NCBI GenBank assembly: GCA_910578345.1
Contig: CAJTRA010000001.1
Coordinates: 416,115 to 480,114, forward strand
Origin: an uncultured Lachnospiraceae bacterium
Lineage (GTDB): Bacteria; Bacillota; Clostridia; Lachnospirales; Lachnospiraceae
Reading direction: 5' to 3'
DNA length: 64,000 nucleotides
In this document: one piece after another, positions 26,419 to 36,035 of the stretch
How the letters are laid out: each line of letters starts with the position of its first letter
How positions within the stretch are numbered: the first letter of the stretch is position 1
The notes under the pieces: model-generated
Databases searched by the model: none
Seen by the model: only the letters and a program-made list of their open reading frames with translations
Told to the model about the DNA's origin: nothing
Program-made: the position numbers and the translations under genes

Positions 26419-27702
26419 TTATTCCTCTATCTCCGTAAGATGCACGTTCACCCACGCATCTTCCCATGTAACCGGAGAATTCTCTGGAAGTCTTACGGTA
26501 AGCGGCATCCTGTAATAGCCGCTCTCTGGTTCTGTATTCTCCTGCTGGGTCAGCCACTTCTCTACATCAATATAAGCAGTTATCGTATTGATATCCACTT
26601 CGCTCAGCTCGGACGACAGGCCAACCAGAATAATACTGTAGCTCTCTTCCGGCTCGTTGATGACTGCCCTGTACCCTGTCGGAACTCCTGTAAGCTGTAT
26701 CTCATCAAGCGGAACATAAACCGTCTGCCTTCTCTCCTGCTCAATCTCCACGGAAACCGATACAATACCATCGAAATTCTCTTCTGCCAAAATAACATTT
26801 TCCGGCAGATAATCGTGTAAATTGATCACCGTCTCAACGGTTTCTACTGCATCATTTACGCCAATGGCCCTCTCTGGCACCTCAATAGAGGAGATTTCAC
26901 GCAGGATATCCGATTTCCCTGCAATCACGACATTCTCCTTGCTGCTATTGATCTCGCCGGTCATCCGGAACCCTTCTGCAGGCGTACCGTCAACCGCATA
27001 GACGATCGGCACAGTCTTCTTCTCAAGAATCTCTACATTAACGCGCACTTTCGTAAGACTCTTCTCGATACTCTTGGAACGGATCTCTATCCCATCTTCG
27101 TTATAAAGCCGAATGTCTGAATCTGTACCGATATTACTCGTGAAACCAGAGATATCCACCTCCGCCTGTGCCTTGGCAATCTGAGAGATAACAGATTGCG
27201 GCCCGGATACTCTGATCAGATTCTGATCTGTGCTCACATTGCTTACCAGATAACCGTCTGTCACCTGGCCTGTCACATTGGGACGGATCGGGAAGGACCG
27301 GATCTGTTTATCCTCTATATTCAGCTTAACGCTGTCTATATTTCCCTTAATGCTCTCCAATTTATCATTATATTTATTCGTGTATAATTTAATCGTGATC
27401 GTATTCAGACTGGTCAGATCGTTCATATCTGCCTCTGCAATCACATTCGATGCGTCCAGGGTATCTATGACTGACCGCGGCGCCCGTATCGTAACAGCGT
27501 CGAGCACATCGGTTCCATCCAGCACTTCATAGATCTGTCCTTTATCCGTAATCAACTCCGCGTTCTTGATATTCACAGGGATATTATACACCCGTAACGG
27601 AGAGATCGGGTCGTTTATGTTCGTTACAATAACCCAGAGCATCACTGCAAAGAGAAAAGATACCAGTTTCAGCCCCCAGTTTTTGGTGATCTTATGCTTC
27701 AT
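26419..27702 (-). CDS. cdaR: CdaR (YbbR-domain regulator of diadenylate cyclase)
   Basis: A 427-aa protein with one N-terminal membrane helix (WGLKLVSFLFAVMLWVIV, about 8-26) and four repeated YbbR domains outside the membrane, recognisable by repeated phrases such as VRVSGPQSVISQI and VVIAGKSDILREI. It regulates CdaA. Its start overlaps the end of cdaA by 11 nt, so they are translationally coupled. Confidence 0.9.
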   Translation of the reverse strand: MKHKITKNWGLKLVSFLFAVMLWVIVTNINDPISPLRVYNIPVNIKNAELITDKGQIYEVLDGTDVLDAVTIRAPRSVIDTLDASNVIAEADMNDLTSLNTITIKLYTNKYNDKLESIKGNIDSVKLNIEDKQIRSFPIRPNVTGQVTDGYLVSNVSTDQNLIRVSGPQSVISQIAKAQAEVDISGFTSNIGTDSDIRLYNEDGIEIRSKSIEKSLTKVRVNVEILEKKTVPIVYAVDGTPAEGFRMTGEINSSKENVVIAGKSDILREISSIEVPERAIGVNDAVETVETVINLHDYLPENVILAEENFDGIVSVSVEIEQERRQTVYVPLDEIQLTGVPTGYRAVINEPEESYSIILVGLSSELSEVDINTITAYIDVEKWLTQQENTEPESGYYRMPLTVRLPENSPVTWEDAWVNVHLTEIEE

Positions 27703-28561
27703 TTCTGGCCCTTCCTTTCCACAGTTTCCGTTTCTTATCCTCTGTCGGTTTCGCCTGAATCTCAGCCATTCTCGCCTTCAATCTGTCCGCATCCACTGCC
27801 CGCTCCAGCCGTCCATTGTATGCAACACTGATCTTCCCTGTCTCCTCAGATACAATCACTGTCAGAGAATCCGTCACCTCTGAAATACCTACGCCTGCTC
27901 TGTGTCTTGTTCCCAGTTCTTTACTGAGCGCCATATTATCTGACAATGGCAGATAGCAGGTCGCAGAAATCACCCTGTTCCCTCTTACAATCACCGCACC
28001 GTCATGCAAAGGAGTATTGTGTTCAAATATATTGATTAATAACTGGCTGGACACAATACCATCCACATCGATTCCCGTTCTTTCGTACTCTTTCAGCGAC
28101 TGGTGCTGTTCAATCACGATCAGCGCTCCTGTCTTCACCTTACCCATCTCGACACACGCTTTCGCTATCTCATTGATCGTCCGGTCAGAAAACAGGCCGC
28201 CTTCCGGTTTCCCCGAATCAAAGGAAACAATCGAGGAGAAGAAGTTCTTCTGTCCTAATTCTTCCAACGCCTTACGCAGCTCCGGCTGCAGCACCACCAC
28301 AATCGCTGTCGCTGCGATGCCAAACACATTCGTTACAATCCACACAATCGTATTCATTCTGAAGAACGCCGCCAGCAAAATGAAAACAGTAATCACTATG
28401 ACACCCTTAAGAAGCGCCCACGCCTTCGTGTTTTTGACCCACGCAAGGATGTAGTACAAAAGAAATGCCAGAATAATGATCTCAACGACGTCAGTCGTAT
28501 GAATAGTGGGCATATGCAGCTTGGTCAGGTAAGTTTCGATCAGCGTATTCAGTTGTTGCAT
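27692..28561 (-). CDS. cdaA: Diadenylate cyclase CdaA
   Basis: A 289-aa membrane enzyme that makes cyclic di-AMP from two ATP. Three N-terminal membrane helices (about 20-100) precede a DAC domain with both catalytic motifs: DGA in TPLHDGAVIVRG (about residue 186) and RHR in GTRHRAGVGIS (about 219). Length and order are standard for CdaA/DacA. First gene of the cdaA-cdaR-glmM group. Confidence 0.95.
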   Translation of the reverse strand: MQQLNTLIETYLTKLHMPTIHTTDVVEIIILAFLLYYILAWVKNTKAWALLKGVIVITVFILLAAFFRMNTIVWIVTNVFGIAATAIVVVLQPELRKALEELGQKNFFSSIVSFDSGKPEGGLFSDRTINEIAKACVEMGKVKTGALIVIEQHQSLKEYERTGIDVDGIVSSQLLINIFEHNTPLHDGAVIVRGNRVISATCYLPLSDNMALSKELGTRHRAGVGISEVTDSLTVIVSEETGKISVAYNGRLERAVDADRLKARMAEIQAKPTEDKKRKLWKGRARNEA

Positions 28562-28605
28562 ATTCTCACACCACCTTAGATTATATTTTGATTATCGTGT
28601 TGACA

Positions 28606-29568
28606 TCAGTGTGTGGATCTGGTCTTGGATGACGTCCTGTTCTTCTGGCTGTTGATCTGCTTTACCTTTTTCTCCGGCCTGGATACGGAGATCTTCGGAA
28701 CAGCCTTGACATAATAATAATACTCATCATCCTCGAACTGCACTTTCTCCGTCCTGCTGTAATCCACATTAAAGACAAAAAACTGCAGTACTGCCGCCAC
28801 GAAAAGAGAGAGGATATTTCCAAGAATCACCTCTAACAATGCCACATTGGTGTCAAACATCAAATCGCCGACTAACAGAACCATGATATTCACCACAACG
28901 CCAGCCGCCATAGCGATCGTCCATGCATAATCTATGCTCAATCTTCTGATAAGATACACCAAAATTACCGTTACCGCAAAAGCGGCGATTGTAATGACCA
29001 TCTCCCGATTATTGAGAACGCCATCCACCACGTACTTAAACTTGACTGTCATCTCTTCGTCCACCATAGCCAGTATCGACGATACATTCTGTGTCACAAA
29101 ATGAAGCATATAGTACACAACAGCACCACAGGCAATCGACACGGCAGACACCGGTGTTCCAACCAGCCCCATGACAAGTGGAATCACATAGGGGATTCTG
29201 AGCAGAAAGCAGATTGGGGTGAGCAGAACGACCAGCGTATCCTTTGGTGAAAACCGCAGATACACTAAAAACATGAGTAAAAATCCCACGCCCACAACGA
29301 TCGTGCAGATCAGATTAAACGCATACAGATGAAGCATAATAAACACTGCTGCAACTACTACAATAAAATTCATTGGCATAAAAGAACACATCAGCGATAC
29401 GATGAGAACCACCGTCATCTTATCGATACTGTCCATATACCCAATCCGTGAATTGATGAGCAGCAAGGAGACTAACGCCAGCAGAAACTTCAAAAGCGGC
29501 GTAATATACACTTCATATTTACTATACAGAGTCATTAAGATCTGTTTTGCAACAAGTAAACCGGTCAT
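28606..29568 (-). CDS. Multi-pass membrane protein, function unknown
   Basis: A 320-aa protein with roughly eight to nine hydrophobic segments spread over residues 20-285 and a Lys/Arg-rich cytoplasmic tail (VSRPEKKVKQINSQKNRTSS). No catalytic motif is recognised. It lies 45 nt upstream of cdaA on the same strand and downstream of another small membrane protein; the spacing suggests co-transcription. A role linked to envelope or c-di-AMP would be guesswork. Confidence 0.7.
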   Translation of the reverse strand: MTGLLVAKQILMTLYSKYEVYITPLLKFLLALVSLLLINSRIGYMDSIDKMTVVLIVSLMCSFMPMNFIVVVAAVFIMLHLYAFNLICTIVVGVGFLLMFLVYLRFSPKDTLVVLLTPICFLLRIPYVIPLVMGLVGTPVSAVSIACGAVVYYMLHFVTQNVSSILAMVDEEMTVKFKYVVDGVLNNREMVITIAAFAVTVILVYLIRRLSIDYAWTIAMAAGVVVNIMVLLVGDLMFDTNVALLEVILGNILSLFVAAVLQFFVFNVDYSRTEKVQFEDDEYYYYVKAVPKISVSRPEKKVKQINSQKNRTSSKTRSTH

Positions 29569-29618
29569 CTTCTATCTTTTACCCTTTCACCTTCCGTACA
29601 TTTTGTCTCGATTTCTCC

Positions 29619-30005
29619 CTATATTTTATACATCCCCGCCAATTTACGCAGATTCATATAGTAAAGCTTAAGACTCTTCACCGCTTTCATATAGCGCACT
29701 GTATAAACGACATAAGAAATCACGGCGTAGATTCCCACCGTCCACAGATATCGGGACAAAATACGCCTTGCAAATTCTATCAGATCCATCTTATAGATGT
29801 CCATCATAAACACTTCGAAATCATAATAAATGTACATGCCAAAGACCACTACAAATGCAATCGTTGCACTTATAATGGACTTCAACACATGCCATCCTAC
29901 ATAATCACCACGAAAATAGCTTCCTACCGCAACATTCTTCTTGCCTTCGTGCGCCTCATAAGACGCCATTTTCGTCATTAGGATTATTCTCTCTTCATTT
30001 AACAT
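29619..30005 (-). CDS. Small two-helix membrane protein, function unknown
   Basis: A 128-aa protein with two membrane helices (about 48-70, VLKSIISATIAFVVVFGMYI, and about 88-107, RYLWTVGIYAVISYVVY) and charged ends. No family recognised. It follows yvyF after 9 nt and precedes the larger membrane protein, so all probably share a transcript. Confidence 0.7.
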   Translation of the reverse strand: MLNEERIILMTKMASYEAHEGKKNVAVGSYFRGDYVGWHVLKSIISATIAFVVVFGMYIYYDFEVFMMDIYKMDLIEFARRILSRYLWTVGIYAVISYVVYTVRYMKAVKSLKLYYMNLRKLAGMYKI

Positions 30006-30014
30006 ACAAGTCTC

Positions 30015-30422
30015 CTAACCCAGGAAACGCATCTTCGGATTGTCGCGCGAATCCTTCTTCGGCTGAGGCTTGGGCGCTTCCGGCTTATGGATGCTACTGT
30101 TTAACCGGTCTGCCATACTGTTCTTGCACTTCTCACAGAATCTGCCCGTCATAATAGAAGCGCCGCAATTCTCACAGAATAAAGTAATTCCAGAGCCTTC
30201 TCCAAGCTGCAGACGTTCCTCGCGGAGCCACTGCTGAATCTGATTGGTTGACACATCACACTCTTCCGAAACTTCCGGGATCGTCGCGTTTCTATGATCC
30301 TGAATATAACTCTTTACTTCGTGGAATTTCTCCTCCAATGCCTCTCTGCACGCCATACAGATCGGCGGTCCAGACACATAATTAAAAAGTTTGCCGCATT
30401 TTCTGCAATTTCTCGCATTCAT
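30015..30422 (-). CDS. yvyF: Flagellar operon protein YvyF-like
   Basis: A 135-aa protein with an N-terminal zinc ribbon (CRKCGKLFNYVSGPPICMAC), a helix-turn-helix-like middle (TIPEVSEECDVSTNQIQQWL) and a second zinc knuckle (CENCGASIMTGRFCEKC). This is the TIGR03826/YvyF family found in flagellar gene groups of Firmicutes. It may regulate flagellar genes. It sits next to comF, as in Bacillus. Confidence 0.85.
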   Translation of the reverse strand: MNARNCRKCGKLFNYVSGPPICMACREALEEKFHEVKSYIQDHRNATIPEVSEECDVSTNQIQQWLREERLQLGEGSGITLFCENCGASIMTGRFCEKCKNSMADRLNSSIHKPEAPKPQPKKDSRDNPKMRFLG

Positions 30423-30440
30423 AATCTTATCCTCCTATAT

Positions 30441-31157
30441 TTATATTCCATTTCCAATTGCCAGCGCCATAAAGTAGATCTTCTTCACCCCGGCTTTTCG
30501 CAGTTCGCCGCTCATTGCATCTATAGTGCTGCCTGTCGTATAAATATCATCGATAATTATAACCGTATCTAATTTTACATCATTACGGCAAATTTTGAAA
30601 GCCCTTTTCAAATTATTTTGTCTTTCCGCTAATGGTAAATCTTTCATGGGCGCCGTTCTCCGGACTCTTATAATCAGATCCTCTTTCACCGGAATATTCA
30701 TCATCTGTCCGATTTCCTTCGCCAGCACTTCTGCCTGGTTATATCCTCTTACCCGTTTCTTCGAGGCATGGATCGGCACCGGAATAAGCGCGTCCGGCCT
30801 GCAGCCTGCCATCCATGTGCCCAGATGCTCCACTGCCATAGAGGCATAATATGCCCCGTATTCCTGCCTCCCTTTATACTTAAACCGGTAAATAGAATCC
30901 GCCGCACTCTTATACACAAAGAGCGCACGCCCGCTGTCAAACAGATGTCTGCTGCGCTTACAGTCGCCGCAGTATTCTTCTGTGTCGTCGTTCAGTTCTT
31001 TTCCGCACTTCATGCAGAAAGGCGGCTTTATGTATAATAACTTCTCTGCACATGTCTCACAGATCAGACTTCCAAAGGGCCTGACCGCCCTGTCACAGAC
31101 GGGACATCTGCGCGGATAGAAAAGATCCGTCAAAGTCCCCAGAAATGTTTTTCTCAT
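30441..31157 (-). CDS. comF: ComF-family phosphoribosyltransferase-like protein
   Basis: A 238-aa protein. An N-terminal zinc-binding region (CPVCDRAVRPFGSLICETC, CMKCGKEL, CGDCKRS) is followed by a phosphoribosyltransferase fold with the PRPP motif TVIIIDDIYTTGSTIDAM. In Bacillus ComFC takes part in DNA uptake during transformation. The gene is 28 nt after recD2 and just before yvyF. Confidence 0.9.
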   Translation of the reverse strand: MRKTFLGTLTDLFYPRRCPVCDRAVRPFGSLICETCAEKLLYIKPPFCMKCGKELNDDTEEYCGDCKRSRHLFDSGRALFVYKSAADSIYRFKYKGRQEYGAYYASMAVEHLGTWMAGCRPDALIPVPIHASKKRVRGYNQAEVLAKEIGQMMNIPVKEDLIIRVRRTAPMKDLPLAERQNNLKRAFKICRNDVKLDTVIIIDDIYTTGSTIDAMSGELRKAGVKKIYFMALAIGNGI

Positions 31158-31185
31158 GCTTCCTCGTTTCTATCTTGTTTCTCTC

Positions 31186-33465
31186 TTACATACCCTGTTC
31201 TTTCTCTTCAGACGGCAGGATCAATTCCCTGATCCTGTCTGCCAGGCCCGTATACCTCCTGTTCTGATGATCATTCTCTATCATCTCCTCTACCGTCTGG
31301 CGGCTGCCCAGAATCGTCACACAGTTCTTTGCCCGCGTCACGCCTGTATAAAGCAGGTTCCTGTTAAACAACATCTTCGGTCCCGTTAACAGCGGCATGA
31401 TAACCGCCGGATACTCGCTTCCCTGCGACTTATGGATCGTCACCGCATAAGCCAGCTCAATCTCATCAAGCTGTGCAAAAGCATATGTCACCTGCCTGTG
31501 TTCGTCATACTCGACCACCACTTCGTGCGCATACTCATTGATCTGACGTATGATTCCTATATCACCGTTAAAGATACCGCTTCCTTTGTCGATCGGTATC
31601 CCATATTTACTCACGACCTCCCACTCCAGCTGGTAGTTATTCTTGATCTGCATAACCTTATCCTGCTCTCTGAACAAGGTTTCTCCCGCCATATACTCTT
31701 TCTTATTCTCCGAAGCCGGATTCAGATAGCGCTGCAGAATACCATTGAGCATCTCCACCCCCAGCTTTCCCTTGCGCATCGGCGTCAGCACCTGGATATC
31801 GTAAGGCTGTGCATCCACATAGGAAGGCAGTTTCTCTGTAATCAACTGTATCATATGCTTATAGATCACATCGGTGTCATTTCTTTCCAGAAAAAAGAAA
31901 TCCCGGCTTTTATTATCCAGAATCAGCCGTTCCCCCGCATGAATCCGATGCGCATTCCAGACAATATCACTTTCTCCCGCCTGCCGGAAGATCTTCTCAA
32001 GAACTACCATGGGAAATCTGCCGCTGCTCATGATATCCTGAAGAACCTGACCTGGTCCTACCGATGGAAGCTGGTTGACATCCCCTACCATGATCAGTCT
32101 TGTTCCCACCATGACCGCCTTGAGAAGCGCCTGAAACAGGAAAAGGTCTACCATAGACATTTCATCTACGATAATGACATCCGCCTCCAGCGGATTGCTT
32201 TCGTTACGCTCGAACTTCGCCGCCCTCGACTCACCGGAAACCTCTCCATTCAACTCCAGCATCCGGTGAATCGTCCTGGACTCATATCCTGTCGCTTCGG
32301 TCATGCGCTTGGCAGCTCTTCCGGTAGGCGCCGCCAGATAGATATCCATTCCCTCTGACAGAAAGTATTTGATGATCACATTAATCGTCGTCGTCTTACC
32401 TGTTCCAGGTCCCCCTGACAAGATAAAAATGCCATTTCTTACACTCTCCAGAACAGATTTCTTCTGAAGTTCGTCCAACTCAATTGCAAGTTCTTCTGCC
32501 AGAAGATCAATCTTTGTTGCGATACTCTGCTCCTTAGACGGCAGGAGCTGTTCTTCCTTCGCCGAGACATTGAGATCATGAAGCATTTTTGCACAGTTTA
32601 ATTCCGCATAATAATATGCCGAGGCATAAACTCTGCACACCTCTTCTCCTGGTCCTTGCAGTTTTATCACTACTTTCTTATCCATGGCAAGATTACTTAG
32701 CTGCGGCTCCATAACCGCAGGTTCTAACGCCAATAATTCTCCCGCCTTCTTTAAGAGTACGTTCTTAGGCAGATAGCAATGTCCTTCTGCTCCCGCCAGC
32801 ATAAGCGTATAGAGGATCCCGCTTCTGATCCGAAAGTCTGAGTCCGTATGAATGCCGATCTTCGCAGCTATCTCATCCGCTATCTTAAATCCTATGCCAT
32901 GGACGTCCTCTGCCAATTGATATGGATTCTCTTTCAGTACGCCATAGATTCTCGCCCCATAAGTCTCATAGATCCGGAACGCAAGCCGGTTAGAGATTCC
33001 ATACTTTTGCAAAAAAGACATTGCATCCCTGGCATCCCGCTTCTCATATACCACGGCGGCAATCTCCCGCGCCTTGCGCTCGCTGATCCCTTTGATCTGT
33101 GCCAACTTCTCCGGCTCTTCTTCTATAATACGGTAAGTATCTGCCCCGAACCGCTTTACAATCCTTGCCGCCAAAGCCTCGCCCACACCCTTAATTGCAC
33201 CGGAGCCCAAATATCGCTCCATGCTGACGGCATCGTCCGGCGCAACAATCCTGTAATGCTCTATCTTGAACTGTTCTCCGTATACCGTATGCGTGATATA
33301 GTTTCCTTCCGCCTCTATCGTCTCTCCCTGATCCGATGTCTTAAAGAATCCGACACAGGTGATCTCCTCTTCGCCGCTGATCAGATCGAATACCGTATAA
33401 CCATTGTCTGTATTTCGATATATAATATGTTCAATAAATCCCTTGATCGTCTCCATCCGTTCCAA
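31186..33465 (-). CDS. recD2: RecD2-type ATP-dependent DNA helicase
   Basis: A 759-aa SF1B 5'-3' helicase. N-terminal OB-like domain (1-90), helix-hairpin-helix region (about 95-200, KGVGEALAARIVKRFG, IKGISERKAREIA), ATPase with Walker A LSGGPGTGKTTTI (about 350), Walker B VIIVDEMSMVD, and a C-terminal helicase motif (YAVTIHKSQGSEYPAVIMP). This is the RecBC-independent RecD2 form, which acts in repair and mismatch correction. An ATG at codon 4 is also possible. Confidence 0.93.
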   Translation of the reverse strand: MERMETIKGFIEHIIYRNTDNGYTVFDLISGEEEITCVGFFKTSDQGETIEAEGNYITHTVYGEQFKIEHYRIVAPDDAVSMERYLGSGAIKGVGEALAARIVKRFGADTYRIIEEEPEKLAQIKGISERKAREIAAVVYEKRDARDAMSFLQKYGISNRLAFRIYETYGARIYGVLKENPYQLAEDVHGIGFKIADEIAAKIGIHTDSDFRIRSGILYTLMLAGAEGHCYLPKNVLLKKAGELLALEPAVMEPQLSNLAMDKKVVIKLQGPGEEVCRVYASAYYYAELNCAKMLHDLNVSAKEEQLLPSKEQSIATKIDLLAEELAIELDELQKKSVLESVRNGIFILSGGPGTGKTTTINVIIKYFLSEGMDIYLAAPTGRAAKRMTEATGYESRTIHRMLELNGEVSGESRAAKFERNESNPLEADVIIVDEMSMVDLFLFQALLKAVMVGTRLIMVGDVNQLPSVGPGQVLQDIMSSGRFPMVVLEKIFRQAGESDIVWNAHRIHAGERLILDNKSRDFFFLERNDTDVIYKHMIQLITEKLPSYVDAQPYDIQVLTPMRKGKLGVEMLNGILQRYLNPASENKKEYMAGETLFREQDKVMQIKNNYQLEWEVVSKYGIPIDKGSGIFNGDIGIIRQINEYAHEVVVEYDEHRQVTYAFAQLDEIELAYAVTIHKSQGSEYPAVIMPLLTGPKMLFNRNLLYTGVTRAKNCVTILGSRQTVEEMIENDHQNRRYTGLADRIRELILPSEEKEQGM

Positions 33466-33510
33466 ACGCTTTCTTTCGTCTATGTGTCGTCTGCTTAGCT
33501 CATCATAGCC

Positions 33511-33537
33511 AAAAAAGAGCTGCTAGATCAGCAGCCC
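33511..33537 (-). terminator. Terminator of the mbl-flagellar operon
   Basis: On the minus strand GGGCTGCT (33530-33537) pairs with AGCAGCTC (33517-33524) around a 5-nt loop, followed by TTTTTT. Confidence 0.8.
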
Positions 33538-33556
33538 GTTTTCGTTAAAGTTGACA

Positions 33557-33925
33557 TTATGTAAGATTATAGTTGCGCTTCGCCTGTTCATACAACATAT
33601 GCGCCAGCGAATTCGATTGCTCGGTTGCCGTCTGTGAAGAGATCTGCTGGACAGCCGCATCTTTGAAATAATCTACCATATTGGAAGCGTATGCATCCCC
33701 GTCCTCATCATCGCTGAATACCTTGGTCGTCTTCTCCATCTCCTTATAGATCTGCTCCCAAAGATACGCCTCGAATTGTTTACAGGCGTCCAATAACGCG
33801 TCATTCTCTGTTTCCTTCGCCTGCGCAGTATTCTCTAACTGCTTCTGCAGATTCTCTGTATTGACTCTGTTCGCATCCGTCATATAATCCGTATACGAAC
33901 CCAAACCAGTCAGATCCATAGCCAT
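33557..33925 (-). CDS. FlgJ-like rod-binding protein
   Basis: A 122-aa protein resembling the N-terminal rod-binding domain of FlgJ (DALLDACKQFEAYLWEQIYKE, then NMVDYFKDAAVQQIS, SLAHMLYEQAKRNY), without the muramidase domain of the enterobacterial form. It probably caps or guides assembly of the flagellar rod. The start at 33925 has AGGAG; an ATG two codons earlier is in frame. Downstream of the two basal-body genes. Confidence 0.8.
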   Translation of the reverse strand: MAMDLTGLGSYTDYMTDANRVNTENLQKQLENTAQAKETENDALLDACKQFEAYLWEQIYKEMEKTTKVFSDDEDGDAYASNMVDYFKDAAVQQISSQTATEQSNSLAHMLYEQAKRNYNLT

Positions 33926-34029
33926 ACTCATCTCCTGTTACCGCCTGCTGCAAAGATGCCGGCAGCTTCCCTTTCTGTCATAATCTATGTATACGCAAAT
34001 ACACTGCCAGATCTTTCATCTGTTAATCC

Positions 34030-34848
34030 CTAACGCTTCAGATTATTTGCAACTTCCATCATGGAATCGGAAGTGGTGATCGCCTTAGAATTCATCTCAT
34101 AGGCACGCTGCGCCACAATGAGGTTAACCATCTCATTGGCAACCTGTACGTTGGAGCCTTCCAGATAGCCCTGTACAATCCTGCTCTTGTCTACATCCGG
34201 ATTCGTGTCTTCATTGATCGCCCGGCCGCTTGCGTCTGTCGCGGCAAACAGAGTACTTCCCACTCTGTTCAGTCCACCGGCATTGCTAAACTGGAATGTT
34301 CCGATCTGTACGCCAATCGGTTGTGGATTATTCCGGTCATCCGGATAACAGATCTGCCCATCCTCTGTAATGGAAAGCTTCGTCGAAATATAAGTACGCG
34401 GCAGAGAGATCGCACGCCCTGTAGAATCCAAAACCGGAAGCCCGTCGGCATTCGTCAGCATCATACCGCCATTCGTTCCAAGAGCCCATGTAAAATCACC
34501 ATTTCTGGTATAATATGTCTCGCCATCTTCGCCGCGGACTGCAAAGAAGCCCTCTCCTTCGATCGCAAACGCTGTATCACTCTGCGCATCCAGCAGACTT
34601 CCCTGTGTGAAGACAGAATTGATGGAAGCGATACGCACACCCAGCCCAACCTGGGAACTGGTAGGCTTCGGATCTCCATTCGCAGTTGTGGTAATCGACC
34701 GTAAATTCTGATACAAAAGTGATTTAAACTGTGCCACCTGCGCCCTGTATCCGGCTGAGTTGACATTCGCCAGATTATTCGCAATCGTATCTACATTCGC
34801 CTGCTGTGCATTCATACCGGTCGCTGCCGACCATAAACTTCTAACCAT
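34030..34848 (-). CDS. flhP: Flagellar hook-basal body protein (FlhP/FlgG-like)
   Basis: A 272-aa rod-type protein. N-terminal helix motif (SLWSAATGMNAQQANVDTIANNLANVNSAGYR), central FlgE/F/G region (DTAFAIEGEGFFAVRGEDG), and the C-terminal helix (VQVANEMVNLIVAQRAYEMN). Both ends form the coiled coil of rod proteins. Given the order mbl-flhO-flhP known from Bacillus, this is probably flhP, although FlgG is close in sequence. ATG 34848 has AGGAGG. Confidence 0.88.
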   Translation of the reverse strand: MVRSLWSAATGMNAQQANVDTIANNLANVNSAGYRAQVAQFKSLLYQNLRSITTTANGDPKPTSSQVGLGVRIASINSVFTQGSLLDAQSDTAFAIEGEGFFAVRGEDGETYYTRNGDFTWALGTNGGMMLTNADGLPVLDSTGRAISLPRTYISTKLSITEDGQICYPDDRNNPQPIGVQIGTFQFSNAGGLNRVGSTLFAATDASGRAINEDTNPDVDKSRIVQGYLEGSNVQVANEMVNLIVAQRAYEMNSKAITTSDSMMEVANNLKR

Positions 34849-34861
34849 AATCAAACGCCTC

Positions 34862-35905
34862 CTATAATCTGCCTAACTGGTTCACTGCTATATCAAGAGA
34901 TTCATCATAAGTTGTAATCACTTTCTGATTGCTCTCATACTGTCGCTGAATCGCGATCATGTTCACCATTTCCGTCACAATCGACATATTGGACAATTCC
35001 AGAACGCCGCTTCTGATTGTCGCCTCCGATTCCTGCTCCAGTCTTCTCTTCGCCGCGGCGTCAGTGTCGCGCGCTGCCTCTAATTCCTGCTGTGCTGCAT
35101 CCTGATTCTGCTGCGCCGCACGTACCGCCGCCTCCAAATCTTCCAGGTCTTCTACACCATTTGCTCTGGCTGCATTCAGCGCTCTCTGCGCAATTGCAGT
35201 GTTGGTTCTCGCTCTGTTGTATACTGCCTCAGCGCTCTTTACCTCATCGCCGTCAACAATCTGGAATAAATTCTCACCGAAATGTTCCAGATTATTGTAG
35301 TCCTCGAAATCTACTACCCCAATGGTCGCCACCAGCGCTCCATCTTGATAGATGTCTCCGTTCGTGTTGGTGCCGATCGCTTTCTCGTTGGGATTCAGTC
35401 TGATCCGGCGTCTGTTTTCATCGAGAATGTAATCTCCATCCTGTGTCACGAGATAGCCCTGTGCATTCATGGTGAAATTGCCATCTCTCGTATATTTTAT
35501 AGAGGTTTCTTCCGCCTTGTTCGTATATTCTACAAGGAAAAATCCCGGACCTGCCAGCGCAAAATCAAACGTGTTGTCAGTCACTTTCATAGGACCCTCA
35601 GAATAGTCCGTATAGTTCTCGCCTGTCTTCACACCCAGATTCATACCGGTACGTGAGGACCATTTATCTGGATTATCTACGAAAGCCTCGTCGTACTCCC
35701 TGCTGGTCGAAAGATTGCGCGGAAGATTCCCTGGCTCTGACAGATCCTTGATCTTATAGGCCAGTACCGTATCAAACGCCTGGCTGGTAGCCCCCTCCTT
35801 CTTGTATGCATTCGTATTCGCGTTCGCCAGGTTGTTGGTCATGACATCCATTCTGTGCTGTTCATTGATCATCCCTGTGTACGCCGTATATAATCCTTTC
35901 AGCAT
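34862..35905 (-). CDS. flhO: Flagellar hook-basal body protein (FlhO-like) with Ala-rich insertion
   Basis: A 347-aa rod-type protein: N-terminal GLYTAYTGMINEQHRMDVMTNNLANANT, central FALAGPGFFLVEYTN, C-terminal MSIVTEMVNMIAIQRQYESN. Most members are about 260-280 aa. The extra length lies at about residues 225-295, an Ala/Glu/Gln/Arg-rich stretch (ARTNTAIAQRALNAARAN through AAAKRRLEQESEATIR) predicted as coiled coil, just before the C-terminal rod helix. ATG 35905 has GGAGGAGAGG upstream. Co-directional with mbl and flhP. Confidence 0.88.
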   Translation of the reverse strand: MLKGLYTAYTGMINEQHRMDVMTNNLANANTNAYKKEGATSQAFDTVLAYKIKDLSEPGNLPRNLSTSREYDEAFVDNPDKWSSRTGMNLGVKTGENYTDYSEGPMKVTDNTFDFALAGPGFFLVEYTNKAEETSIKYTRDGNFTMNAQGYLVTQDGDYILDENRRRIRLNPNEKAIGTNTNGDIYQDGALVATIGVVDFEDYNNLEHFGENLFQIVDGDEVKSAEAVYNRARTNTAIAQRALNAARANGVEDLEDLEAAVRAAQQNQDAAQQELEAARDTDAAAKRRLEQESEATIRSGVLELSNMSIVTEMVNMIAIQRQYESNQKVITTYDESLDIAVNQLGRL

Positions 35906-36035
35906 AAATAACCTCTCCTCCAGTCCTTCGCACCGCCAGTAACTCTCACTGCGTTTCGTGAGACTGCTCTGTCTGCACATATGCGCCAGGGCTGTAATTT
36001 ATTTACTGCATCTGTGATGCTGTCGATCTTCTTCC

